From JANQLU01 sp964434955 (GTDB lineage Bacteria; Planctomycetota; Planctomycetia; Pirellulales; Pirellulaceae): 26,807 nt of DNA. This document shows positions 1-6,492 of this stretch, in pieces (position 1 is the first letter of the stretch; each line of letters begins with the position of its first letter). The position numbers and the translations under genes were made by a program. Under the pieces are notes generated by a model that saw nothing but the letters and a program-made list of their open reading frames with translations, did no database searches and was not told the DNA's origin. Location of the stretch: NCBI GenBank assembly GCA_964434955.1, contig CAYSXI010000058.1, forward strand, positions 1 to 26,807. Reading direction: 5' to 3'.

Positions 1-932
1 CTGTCTTCTATTACGGCGTGCCACAAATGTGGGCCTGGGCACCGTGGCGGATTGGCAAACTAAAACGAAATGTTGACCACGTGCTGTGCAAGCTCCCTTT
101 TGAACCAGAGTGGTTCCGAGACCGCGGAGTCCAAGCAGAGTACGTCGGCCACCCCTATTTTGATGAGCTTCATCAACGCCAGTTGAATGAGTCGGTCGTT
201 GAAGAACTCCGAAACGATTCCCAACCGTTGATTACCCTTTTGCCCGGCAGTCGAGATCAGGAAGTCGAGCAGAACGGCCAGATTCTTTTGCAGGCCGCGG
301 CTAACGTAAAGAAGGTCTGCCCGAATGCGCGAGTCGCGGTCGCCTGCTTCAAGTCCAGGCATGCTGATCGAATACGGCAATGGGATGCTGAGCTACAGCT
401 GAATGTTGATATTCGGGTGGACCAGACCCCCGAGTTGATCGAGGCTGCCAACTTTTGCCTCGCCTGTAGCGGTTCGGTTTCTCTGGAGCTGATGTACCAC
501 CGAAAACCATCCGTCATTGTGTTTCGTGTTTCCAACTTCAAAATGCGAATGGCCCAGATTCTGTTGCGAACCAAGTTCATTACGTTGGTCAACTTGATGG
601 CCACATCGAAGATCGCGAGAGTCCAGGGGATCTATGATCCGGATGCCGATCAAGCCGAACGCGTTCCATTTCCGGAGTACCTGACAACCGTCAACGTTGC
701 CGACCGAGCTTCGCAGTGGTTGATCCGATGGGTGCAGGATCCGCAAGAAGTGAAACAGCGAGTCAGGCAGTTGGATGAGCTTTGCCACCGGTTCGCTAAA
801 CCTGGAGCTTCGAAGCGGGCCGCAAAGTATATCGCAACGTCTCTTGGTGCGATCCGCGAATCTGGAGCGACGGATCAAGAAATCGGCGAAGATTCAAAAC
901 GCGCTGGCGAATGCCTAAGTGACGCCGCCTGA
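1..932 (+). CDS. lpxB: Lipid-A-disaccharide synthase, C-terminal part (5' end outside window)
   Basis: The enzyme condenses UDP-2,3-diacylglucosamine with lipid X to make the lipid A disaccharide, at the inner face of the cytoplasmic membrane. The reading frame is already open at base 3, so the gene starts upstream of the window; the GTG at 18 is internal. About 309 codons are visible, against roughly 380 for a full family member. Seen directly: a YYGVPQMWAWAPWR segment matching the family's tyrosine/PQ/WAW region, then NVDHVL, LPFEPEWF and YVGHP, then LLPGSRDQEV, and later ACSGSVSLEL, which matches the family's sugar-nucleotide binding region. These occur in the expected GT19 order. The last 30 or so residues are charged and look like a lineage-specific tail. 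The next gene is on the same strand after about 160 bp. Its presence implies that the organism makes lipid A. Confidence 0.93.
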   Translation, partial: VFYYGVPQMWAWAPWRIGKLKRNVDHVLCKLPFEPEWFRDRGVQAEYVGHPYFDELHQRQLNESVVEELRNDSQPLITLLPGSRDQEVEQNGQILLQAAANVKKVCPNARVAVACFKSRHADRIRQWDAELQLNVDIRVDQTPELIEAANFCLACSGSVSLELMYHRKPSVIVFRVSNFKMRMAQILLRTKFITLVNLMATSKIARVQGIYDPDADQAERVPFPEYLTTVNVADRASQWLIRWVQDPQEVKQRVRQLDELCHRFAKPGASKRAAKYIATSLGAIRESGATDQEIGEDSKRAGECLSDAA

Positions 933-1090
933 ATGGTGCGGGATGAAACCGCCCAGGCGCTTCAGCGGTCCGCCGACCGAACTGGCCACTCGTCCGAACG
1001 GAACGGGCGCGAAATCATACCGGCGGTGAAAAATTTGGTTCGCCGGGTTAGAATCCAGCAAGCCAATCGAAACGAATTTTGAGATCTCCA

Positions 1091-1867
1091 ATGTTGCTTC
1101 AAGAACCCCAGCCAACTCAATACGACCTGTGTTTCGTCATTTTCGGCTTTCCGGTTCGCGTTCATCCATTGCACTGGGTGATTGGTGCCGTCATTGGTGC
1201 TCGAAGCAATATTAGTGATCCGCTTCCCGGAATGCTGATAGGTGCGGGAGTCATTTTCGTTTCAGTGCTGGTTCACGAGTTGGGCCATGCATTTGCCATG
1301 CGATACTACCGGGAGAGGGCGCGGATCAGTCTTTACTGGCTCGGCGGGCTCGCCATTTCGGATGGCAGCTGGCAGTTGTCGATTCAGCGTAAGACACTTC
1401 AACAGGTGGTGATTAGTGCGGCAGGACCGGCGGCTGGATTCGCGTTTGCCGCGCTGGTTTTGGCGATAGCGGCAGCCGCCCAACTCATCGTTTACACCGG
1501 ATTTGAAGGCAACGGGTTTTTGCCATTTGCCGCGACCGAAAAAATGGCCAATGACAAGCTCCTGATGCTTTTCAATATGCTGATTTTCGTAAACATCTTT
1601 TGGGGAATCCTGAACCTGATTCCTGTCTATCCACTGGACGGTGGACAGATCTCTCGAGCCCTGTTTGTTCATTTCAATCCGCGACAGGGAATGGAGCAAT
1701 CGCTTTGGTTGTCCGTTGTCACAGGAGGACTGGCTGCGTTTACGGGCATCGCGGTTTTCCAGAGTTTCTTCATGGTGATCATGTTTGGCATGATGGCTTT
1801 TCAGAGTTACCAAGCGATTCAGAACATGCGGATGGGTGGCGGTGGCTTTGGTGGCGGTCCCTGGTAG
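1091..1867 (+). CDS. Membrane-embedded M50 (site-2 type) zinc metalloprotease
   Basis: This is a polytopic intramembrane metalloprotease of the M50/S2P group, which cuts membrane-spanning substrates such as anti-sigma factors. The zinc-binding HELGH lies at residues 62-66 inside a hydrophobic helix. The second motif, NLIPVYPLDGGQ, supplies the third ligand (Asp at about residue 183). Four to six hydrophobic segments are visible and there is no PDZ or CBS domain, so it belongs to the short rhomboid-sized S2P class (258 aa). The C terminus is glycine rich (GGGGFGGGPW). I chose the ATG at 1091; an in-frame TTG at 1079 would add four residues and neither has a strong ribosome site. It lies downstream of lpxB on the same strand. 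The substrate is unknown. Confidence 0.85.
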   Translation: MLLQEPQPTQYDLCFVIFGFPVRVHPLHWVIGAVIGARSNISDPLPGMLIGAGVIFVSVLVHELGHAFAMRYYRERARISLYWLGGLAISDGSWQLSIQRKTLQQVVISAAGPAAGFAFAALVLAIAAAAQLIVYTGFEGNGFLPFAATEKMANDKLLMLFNMLIFVNIFWGILNLIPVYPLDGGQISRALFVHFNPRQGMEQSLWLSVVTGGLAAFTGIAVFQSFFMVIMFGMMAFQSYQAIQNMRMGGGGFGGGPW

Positions 1868-1884
1868 GTGACCTTGGTAGCCGA

Positions 1885-1910
1885 CCTTCATCGTCAACCT
1901 TCGTCGTCAA
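1885..1910. repeat. 13-bp tandem duplication just after the M50 protease gene
   Basis: Two adjacent 13-bp units, CCTTCATCGTCAA and CCTTCGTCGTCAA, differ at one base and begin 18 bp after the stop codon. A partial third unit (TCTTGG) may follow. This is one of several short tandem duplications found in spacers of this window. Confidence 0.8.
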
Positions 1911-2714
1911 TCTTGGATGAGCCGCCTGTTGATCGAAGTCAGGCTTGTATCTGCGCCATCCAACTTTGATTCGTTAAGCGTCTTCAAACGTTGATCAGTT
2001 TTAATCTTGAAGGCGAAATAAGGCGCGATTTTCGACTTTGCGAAAAAAAAACCGAAAAAAAATTCAAAAAAATTTTGGACGTATGAAATTTGATTTCGCG
2101 TGACACGATTTTGCGTTGCGAAAAGTCGTCGCGCAACAAACCATGTGCTTGAAAAGCAAAAAAACGACGCAGAAAAAGTGCGCGTTTTTTTTGTAGACCC
2201 TCTACATTGTAAATGCAACTCGATCGCGGAAATGAATAAGCACGATGCTTGGCACGCGCGGCGACGATTTTGCTTCTTCACTCGCAAACACACATTGCAA
2301 AAAGTCGCTTCGCTTCGGTGAAAGCCGTTTCGCCCTTTATTTTTAGAGTTTTTTTGCAATCGCTTTTTTGACGGTTCGCTTCGTTGAATCGGCGATTGAA
2401 ATTGTCGTGGTGCATTTTCTATGCGCAATCAGTCGTTCGCTTCGTCATGGAAGTCAAAATCAGGTTCGCTTTTCATCAAGAGCGACCGTTTTACCGAATC
2501 TCTGGCGTGAAAAACAATAACAACTCATTGCAACCAAAAAAAATGGCTTTCGCGCCGCATGAACGGGGCGTCATTGTGTAAAAATTACAAATCAATTCGT
2601 TGGCCGACTGCGATGAAGAGTTTTGAACGTGCTGTTTTTGTTCAAATAGGCAAAAATAATGTTGAAAAAAAACGCAGGTTGCTTACAAATTACGCCAAGG
2701 ATTGAACCCAGTTT

Positions 2715-2735
2715 ACTTATTTGCCGAAAATAAGT
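2715..2735. repeat. Perfect 8-bp inverted repeat (5-nt loop) upstream of the H1-like gene
   Basis: ACTTATTT (2715-2722) and AAATAAGT (2728-2735) are exact reverse complements around the loop GCCGA. Only three T residues follow directly, so it is a poor intrinsic terminator. It could be an operator or a weak RNA hairpin. It lies 145 bp before the H1-like start codon. Confidence 0.6.
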
Positions 2736-2765
2736 TTGTCTGGGTGACGTCAACTAAGAGTGTTA

Positions 2766-2776
2766 CCCTATTAGGG
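2766..2776. promoter_or_regulatory. CCCTA-T-TAGGG palindrome, possible operator
   Basis: This is an 11-bp perfect palindrome with one central base, about 104 bp upstream of the H1-like start codon. Its position and symmetry would suit a dimeric repressor site. No convincing -35/-10 pair could be placed next to it, so the regulatory role is a guess. Confidence 0.25.
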
Positions 2777-2866
2777 ATTTGTGGTTTATCTTGGTTGGTG
2801 AGTTCGCTCTAAAAATTTTGGCAAACGGAAGTCAAATCAAGAGAGACTCGCCACAGGCTTAATAAC

Positions 2867-2871
2867 GGAGG
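2867..2871 (+). promoter_or_regulatory. Shine-Dalgarno site deciding the GTG start of the H1-like gene
   Basis: GGAGG lies 8 nt before the GTG at 2880 and fixes this start, which has no in-frame ATG nearby. Confidence 0.8.
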
Positions 2872-2879
2872 ACGTTACT

Positions 2880-3158
2880 GTGGCCAAAAAGAAAGCTGCC
2901 AAAAAAGCAGCAAAGAAGAAGGTTGCTAAGAAAAAAGTAGCCAAAAAAGCTACGAAGAAAAAAGCAGCTAAGAAAAAAGTAGCAAAGAAAAAAGTAGCTA
3001 AGAAAAAAGTCGCCAAAAAGGCAACTAAAAAGAAAGCTACGAAAAAGAAAGCAACCAAAAAGAAAGCAACCAAAAAGAAAGTAGCTAAAAAGAAAGTAGC
3101 TAAGAAAGCTACCAAGAAAAAAGCAGCTAAGAAAAAAGCCGTTCGCAAGAAGAAATAA
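2880..3158 (+). CDS. Histone H1-like lysine/alanine-rich DNA-binding protein
   Basis: This 92-residue protein is built almost only from Lys, Ala, Val and Thr in imperfect repeats such as KKKVAKKKVAKKATKKKA, ending AVRKKK. It resembles eukaryotic H1 C-terminal tails and bacterial H1-like proteins (Hc1/AlgP-type tails). Such proteins bind DNA through charge and compact it. The start is GTG at 2880, supported by GGAGG at 2867-2871 with an 8-nt spacer; no ATG fits. The DNA is itself repetitive (AAGAAAAAAGTAGC-type blocks), so the repeat number may vary between strains. It appears monocistronic, with a 1-kb AT-rich upstream region and a strong terminator behind it. Its antisense frame reads as a Phe/Leu/Ala repeat and is an artefact. 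Confidence 0.85.
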   Translation: MAKKKAAKKAAKKKVAKKKVAKKATKKKAAKKKVAKKKVAKKKVAKKATKKKATKKKATKKKATKKKVAKKKVAKKATKKKAAKKKAVRKKK

Positions 3159-3421
3159 GCTTCAACGGCAATCGATACAACAACGAGAAAGGGCTGGTTT
3201 TCCAGCCCTGTTTTTATGCGCGGATCAAACTCTCTCTCAGTTCTGTCGCACCCCGTCAAACAAGCACGAAATTAAATGCGAAAGGATCGATCGCCGGCTC
3301 GATTTCCGCTCTCACGCTTCCCCCCAGCCAATTATGTCCATCGGCCTTCGGCGCACCAAGAAGTCGGCGAAGCTCAAAGCCGGCGCGACTCAGTAGCCGG
3401 CCCTGGAAAAGGCCGCTCACC
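3159..3421. other. Spacer between the H1-like gene and mrp, no gene seen
   Basis: Beyond the terminator no gene is supported. GCCGGC occurs at 3379-3384 and 3396-3401 with an 11-nt gap, and on the minus strand could form a weak stem followed by three T residues just after mrp; it is too weak to call a terminator. Confidence 0.4.
3190..3215 (+). terminator. Intrinsic terminator of the H1-like gene
   Basis: An 8-bp perfect stem, AGGGCTGG / CCAGCCCT, closes a TTTT loop and is followed by G and TTTTT. It begins 32 bp after the stop codon. This is the clearest rho-independent terminator in the window. Confidence 0.9.
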
Positions 3422-4501
3422 CTATCCCAGGACAGGCAACGAAGGTTTTGCGGGTTGGCTCTGTGCCTTATCGGACATCGACTTGCAAAGTTGAAACGCG
3501 ACCTTGCTCAAATAGGGCTCGACGTTCGGGTCGTCGAGATTCAGTTTCATTTGACCGGCGTCCCCTCGTTCCCGCATCTGGATGTTGATGGGAATTTCGC
3601 CGAGGAATGGAATGCTTGTTTGCTCGGCATACTCGCGAGCGCCCCCCTTGCCGAAAATGTCGTAGGACTTGCCGTTGTCGGGACAAATGAAGCTACTCAT
3701 GTTTTCGACAATACCAAGAATCGGAATCTTGACCTGTTTGTACATCGCAACGGCTTTCATTGCATCGATCAGCGCAACTTCCTGCGGTGTGCAAACGACA
3801 ACCGCGCCCGTCAACGGAAGCAGTTGGGAAAGTGTCAGTGCGACGTCGCCCGTCCCCGGGGGCATGTCAATAATCATGTAGTCCAGATCGCCCCAGTTCG
3901 TATCTCTTAGAAAGCGAGTCACGCTGGAATGCAACATCGGGCCCCGCCAAATAACGGCTTGGTCGACGGGGACCATGAAGCCAATCGAAAGAACCGGCAT
4001 GCCCTCGTAGTCGATCGGTTGAATTTTTTCGTCAATGATCTCTGGGCGTCCAGAAGCGCCAAGCAAATGCGGAACACTCGGTCCATAAACATCCGCGTCC
4101 AGCAAACCAACTTTGCAGCCGGCACGATGTAGCGTCAAAGCCAAACTGGTTGCGACAGTGCTTTTTCCGACGCCGCCTTTTCCCGAGCCGACGGCAATCA
4201 CCGATTTGCAGCGAAGTCCGATTTGTCCAAGCGCCGCCGGCCGGCGTTCGTGTGTCGCAAATTCGATTTCGAATGCCTTGCCGGAAAACCTGGAAGCAAG
4301 AATATCCTGCAAGCGTGTTCGAAACTCTTCCTGCAGCAAAACACTGTGGGTGGTCAAGCCAATCTGAATTCGCGTGTTTTCGGGGCCCGGTTCAATTCCG
4401 ACGATTTGTTTTTCGATGGATCGCCCGGATTCCGGATCTTTTAACTGTGAAATCGCTTGTCGAATTTCGTTTTCCGCAGGGGAAGCTTCGCCTTCAGTCA
4501 T
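3422..4501 (-). CDS. mrp: Mrp/ApbC/NBP35-family iron-sulfur cluster carrier P-loop ATPase
   Basis: Proteins of this family carry and transfer Fe-S clusters in the cytoplasm, using ATP. The N-terminal 90 or so residues form a MIP18/DUF59-like domain. The ParA/MinD-type ATPase follows, with the deviant Walker A GSGKGGVGKST at 105-115, DADVYGPSVP at 135-144 and DMPPGTGD at 212-219. The cluster-binding CxxC usually found after ENMS is changed here: the sequence is ENMSSFICPDNG, so Cys273 is kept but the position three residues later is Asn276. The ATG at 4501 lies 12 bp after the upstream gene's stop. It is the last gene of a three-gene minus-strand operon with the NtrC-like regulator and the receiver-like protein. 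Length is 359 aa, normal for the DUF59-fused form. Confidence 0.92.
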   Translation of the reverse strand: MTEGEASPAENEIRQAISQLKDPESGRSIEKQIVGIEPGPENTRIQIGLTTHSVLLQEEFRTRLQDILASRFSGKAFEIEFATHERRPAALGQIGLRCKSVIAVGSGKGGVGKSTVATSLALTLHRAGCKVGLLDADVYGPSVPHLLGASGRPEIIDEKIQPIDYEGMPVLSIGFMVPVDQAVIWRGPMLHSSVTRFLRDTNWGDLDYMIIDMPPGTGDVALTLSQLLPLTGAVVVCTPQEVALIDAMKAVAMYKQVKIPILGIVENMSSFICPDNGKSYDIFGKGGAREYAEQTSIPFLGEIPINIQMRERGDAGQMKLNLDDPNVEPYLSKVAFQLCKSMSDKAQSQPAKPSLPVLG

Positions 4502-4513
4502 GTTTGCACTCTT

Positions 4514-4984
4514 CTATTTGATTTCCGGAAGCATTTCCTGGATGCCCGAATCCAGGGGAAGCGTTTCGTTCCACTCAAAAGGAGCCGTCCCATGTCCGGG
4601 AACAGCAAAAAATCGCTCCGCCAAACGAATCATCGATTGTACGCGGGTCAAAGAAAAATAGCAGGCGTCTAGTCCAAGGCCGCGAGCCCACCCCAAATCT
4701 GCCGGAGAAAACCCTTCTGCCAGCCCGACCACGCCACAGGAGAAACCGCAAGTCCGTAAGCGAAACAACCATTGTCCGGCTTGCCGTAAATTCGTTGGGT
4801 CGAGCGACACCGCAATAAAGCAGGGAAACTGATCGCGATCCAGGCCCTCGAGAAAAGCAATTCCGGGAAGCCGATGTACCTCGAAGTCGCAACGATCGCG
4901 AACATAACGTCTGACGAGTTTGGTCCAGCGGTCGGTTTTTTCACAAACGATGATGCGATTGGAATCAGGATGCTGATTTGTCAT
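4514..4984 (-). CDS. Small receiver-like protein, possible pseudo-receiver
   Basis: This 156-residue protein matches no family I can name with certainty. Its layout resembles a CheY-type receiver: a beta strand (RIIVCEK) near the N terminus, a central strand (PCFIAVSLDP), then GVVGLAEGFSPADLGWARGLGLDACYF followed by a helix, like beta4-alpha4-beta5-alpha5. The paired acidic residues after strand 1 and a clear phospho-acceptor Asp at the end of strand 3 are not evident, so if the fold is right it is probably not phosphorylated. The start codon lies inside the preceding regulator gene (20-bp overlap) and mrp begins 12 bp after its stop. It is therefore probably translationally coupled and may partner one of them. 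The fold assignment is inference. Confidence 0.7.
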   Translation of the reverse strand: MTNQHPDSNRIIVCEKTDRWTKLVRRYVRDRCDFEVHRLPGIAFLEGLDRDQFPCFIAVSLDPTNLRQAGQWLFRLRTCGFSCGVVGLAEGFSPADLGWARGLGLDACYFSLTRVQSMIRLAERFFAVPGHGTAPFEWNETLPLDSGIQEMLPEIK

Positions 4985-6389
4985 TTCCCGATTCCAGTTT
5001 TCGAAGGAGTCTTGCTCGGTTAATTCCCAAAAGCTCGGCGGCTTTCGATTTGTTGCCCTTCGCTTTCTTCATCGCGCGATCGATCATCTCGCTTTCCAGT
5101 TGCTTCATCAGGCGATCCAGATCAATCCCGGCAGAGGGTTCGACAGGGAATTCTTGTGCCGACAAAGAGAACATAATTTTCTTGGGCAAGTCATCTTGGG
5201 TGATTCGATCTCCGTTGGCCGTTTTGTGAATGTCGCCCACCATTTCGATTAGTTCGTCGACATTGCCGGGCCAGTCGTATTGAACCAGGCACTCCAACGC
5301 TTCTTCTGAGAATCCGGACAATTGTTTTGTCGCGGTTGCATTGTTGGCTTCGAGGAACGCCTGCGCCAGAACGGGGATGTCCTCGATCCGTTCCGACAGT
5401 GCGGGAATTTCGATGGCCACGGTTGAGATCAGGCCGGCCAATGTTGGATCAAAGTTTTCCAGGGAAGCAAGTTCGACAGTTGAGGTTGCCGATACGCGCA
5501 CGTCGTATTCGCGGAGCCGCAATAGCCCAAGCAATTCATTCTGGGCAGCCTCCGACAACCCTTCTGCATGAAGAAGAAGTAAACGGCCATCCGGTTGCCC
5601 CAGGTGTTTTTGTAGCTCGAATAGCTCCTTGAAGGTGCTTTGAATCATTTCGGGATCCGCCAGTCGCCCGTCGCAAGCGAGTAGCGCAAATCGAAATTCG
5701 TCTTCCTCAGGGCCGTTTGTTTGTTGATTTGATTCAGGCGACTGGTTGCGTACCCATGATTCGTGAATTGCTCGAGCCAGGTGTTCGCGTCCGGAGCCTT
5801 GTGGGCCATGAACCAGTAAATTGGCGCCGCTGTCGAGTGCTGCCTTGGCCTTGATGAAAACTTGTTGCGACGCCGGGCTTGGCCCGACAAAACGATTCAT
5901 CTGAAAGTGGGACCGCCACATCGCCAGGCATTCTCGTGCAATCTGCCGGGCGAAATGGCTTGTCGAATTGGAATGGGCGGGCCAGTTGCCAACTTCTGAG
6001 TTTTCGACATTCACTTCGGCATTCAGGTCGATCAGGCCCAGCATCATTGGGGCACTGTCTTCCTGGGGCAGTGGCAAGAAGAAAATGGTGCCGTCGGCTT
6101 TGGTTGCGTTTGCCGACGCAAAAAAAGGCGCCACGCCCGGTTGTAGGCGTTTCATGATTTCGGGCGGCGGAGAAATCCGGGAAACGATATTTGCCAGGTC
6201 GTTTGCGTTGGCTTGATCCGAATAAGTTCCGCTGACCGAGGACAATTGATCGATCGAATACCCGAGCAGCGCTTCGGCAGCCGGATTTGCATAGGTCAGC
6301 ACCCGCTTCGAATCGAAAATCACGACCGCCTGCGCACTGCGACCCATCGCTCGATTCAGGATGGTCTTGGCGGTTCGGCTGGTTGTCAT
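4965..6389 (-). CDS. PAS / NtrC-like AAA+ / Fis-HTH regulator with degenerate ATPase motifs
   Basis: This 474-residue protein has the architecture of a bacterial enhancer-binding protein. A PAS-like domain covers roughly 17-110 (VLTYANPAAEALLGYS). An AAA+ region covers about 165-390, with SERIEDIPVLAQAFL and YDWPGNVDEL matching the family's conserved C-terminal half. A Fis-type helix-turn-helix is at about 435-466 (KKAKGNKSKAAELLGINRARLLRKL). The ATPase signatures are eroded: Walker A reads GPQGSGRE at 195-202 with Arg201 for the usual Lys, the Walker B acidic pair is His274-Ala275, and no GAFTGA loop is present. It is thus unlikely to activate sigma54 RNA polymerase by ATP hydrolysis and may act as a plain DNA-binding regulator. 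It is first in an operon with the receiver-like gene (20-bp overlap) and mrp. Confidence 0.85.
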   Translation of the reverse strand: MTTSRTAKTILNRAMGRSAQAVVIFDSKRVLTYANPAAEALLGYSIDQLSSVSGTYSDQANANDLANIVSRISPPPEIMKRLQPGVAPFFASANATKADGTIFFLPLPQEDSAPMMLGLIDLNAEVNVENSEVGNWPAHSNSTSHFARQIARECLAMWRSHFQMNRFVGPSPASQQVFIKAKAALDSGANLLVHGPQGSGREHLARAIHESWVRNQSPESNQQTNGPEEDEFRFALLACDGRLADPEMIQSTFKELFELQKHLGQPDGRLLLLHAEGLSEAAQNELLGLLRLREYDVRVSATSTVELASLENFDPTLAGLISTVAIEIPALSERIEDIPVLAQAFLEANNATATKQLSGFSEEALECLVQYDWPGNVDELIEMVGDIHKTANGDRITQDDLPKKIMFSLSAQEFPVEPSAGIDLDRLMKQLESEMIDRAMKKAKGNKSKAAELLGINRARLLRKLESGNDKSAS

Positions 6390-6444
6390 AAAAGTCGCGT
6401 GGTCGGAGTCCTGGCCGGACTTGGTTTGGCTTGAAAACGGGCAT

Positions 6445-6473
6445 TTGATATAAATCAGTTTCGCCGTTTAAAT
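6445..6473 (+). promoter_or_regulatory. Candidate sigma70-type promoter for ruvB
   Basis: TTGATA (6445-6450) and TTAAAT (6468-6473) are separated by exactly 17 bp in the 103-bp gap between the divergent regulator and ruvB. The predicted start near 6480 leaves a leader of only about a dozen bases before the ATG at 6493. The -35 matches consensus at five of six bases and the -10 at four of six. Confidence 0.4.
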
Positions 6474-6492
6474 AAATTAACATGGATGGACC

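Larger units (their letters stand above)
1868..2879. other. About 1 kb AT-rich intergenic region upstream of the H1-like gene
   Basis: No convincing gene lies here. Long A runs occur around 2042-2075 and T runs around 2184-2193 and 2346-2368, and the region is clearly richer in A+T than its neighbours. Open frames exist on both strands but translate to low-complexity Phe/Lys/Arg-rich text without domain logic. A GTTCGCTT core recurs (2374, 2435, 2464), and the first two copies share the longer GTTCGCTTCGT. A related GTCGCTTCGCTTCGG is at 2304. Two inverted repeats lie in the last 165 bp. I recognise no tRNA, RNase P, tmRNA or SRP RNA signature. It may be a long regulatory leader, a DNA-protein interaction region, or an eroded gene. 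Confidence 0.6.

Noticed and set aside
1262..1897. 211-aa minus-strand frame
   Set aside because: Antisense to the M50 protease gene, which carries intact HELGH and LDGG motifs.
1907..2428. 173-aa minus-strand open frame in the AT-rich region
   Set aside because: It reads as low-complexity Phe/Lys/Arg text over A/T runs, has no domain pattern or ribosome site, and is best explained by base composition.
2837..3259. 140-aa minus-strand frame rich in FFLATFF repeats
   Set aside because: It is the exact antisense of the lysine/alanine repeat gene, which has a strong ribosome site and its own terminator.
3276..3494. 72-aa plus-strand frame between the H1-like gene and mrp
   Set aside because: No domain logic, no ribosome site, and it runs into the mrp 3' end on the opposite strand.
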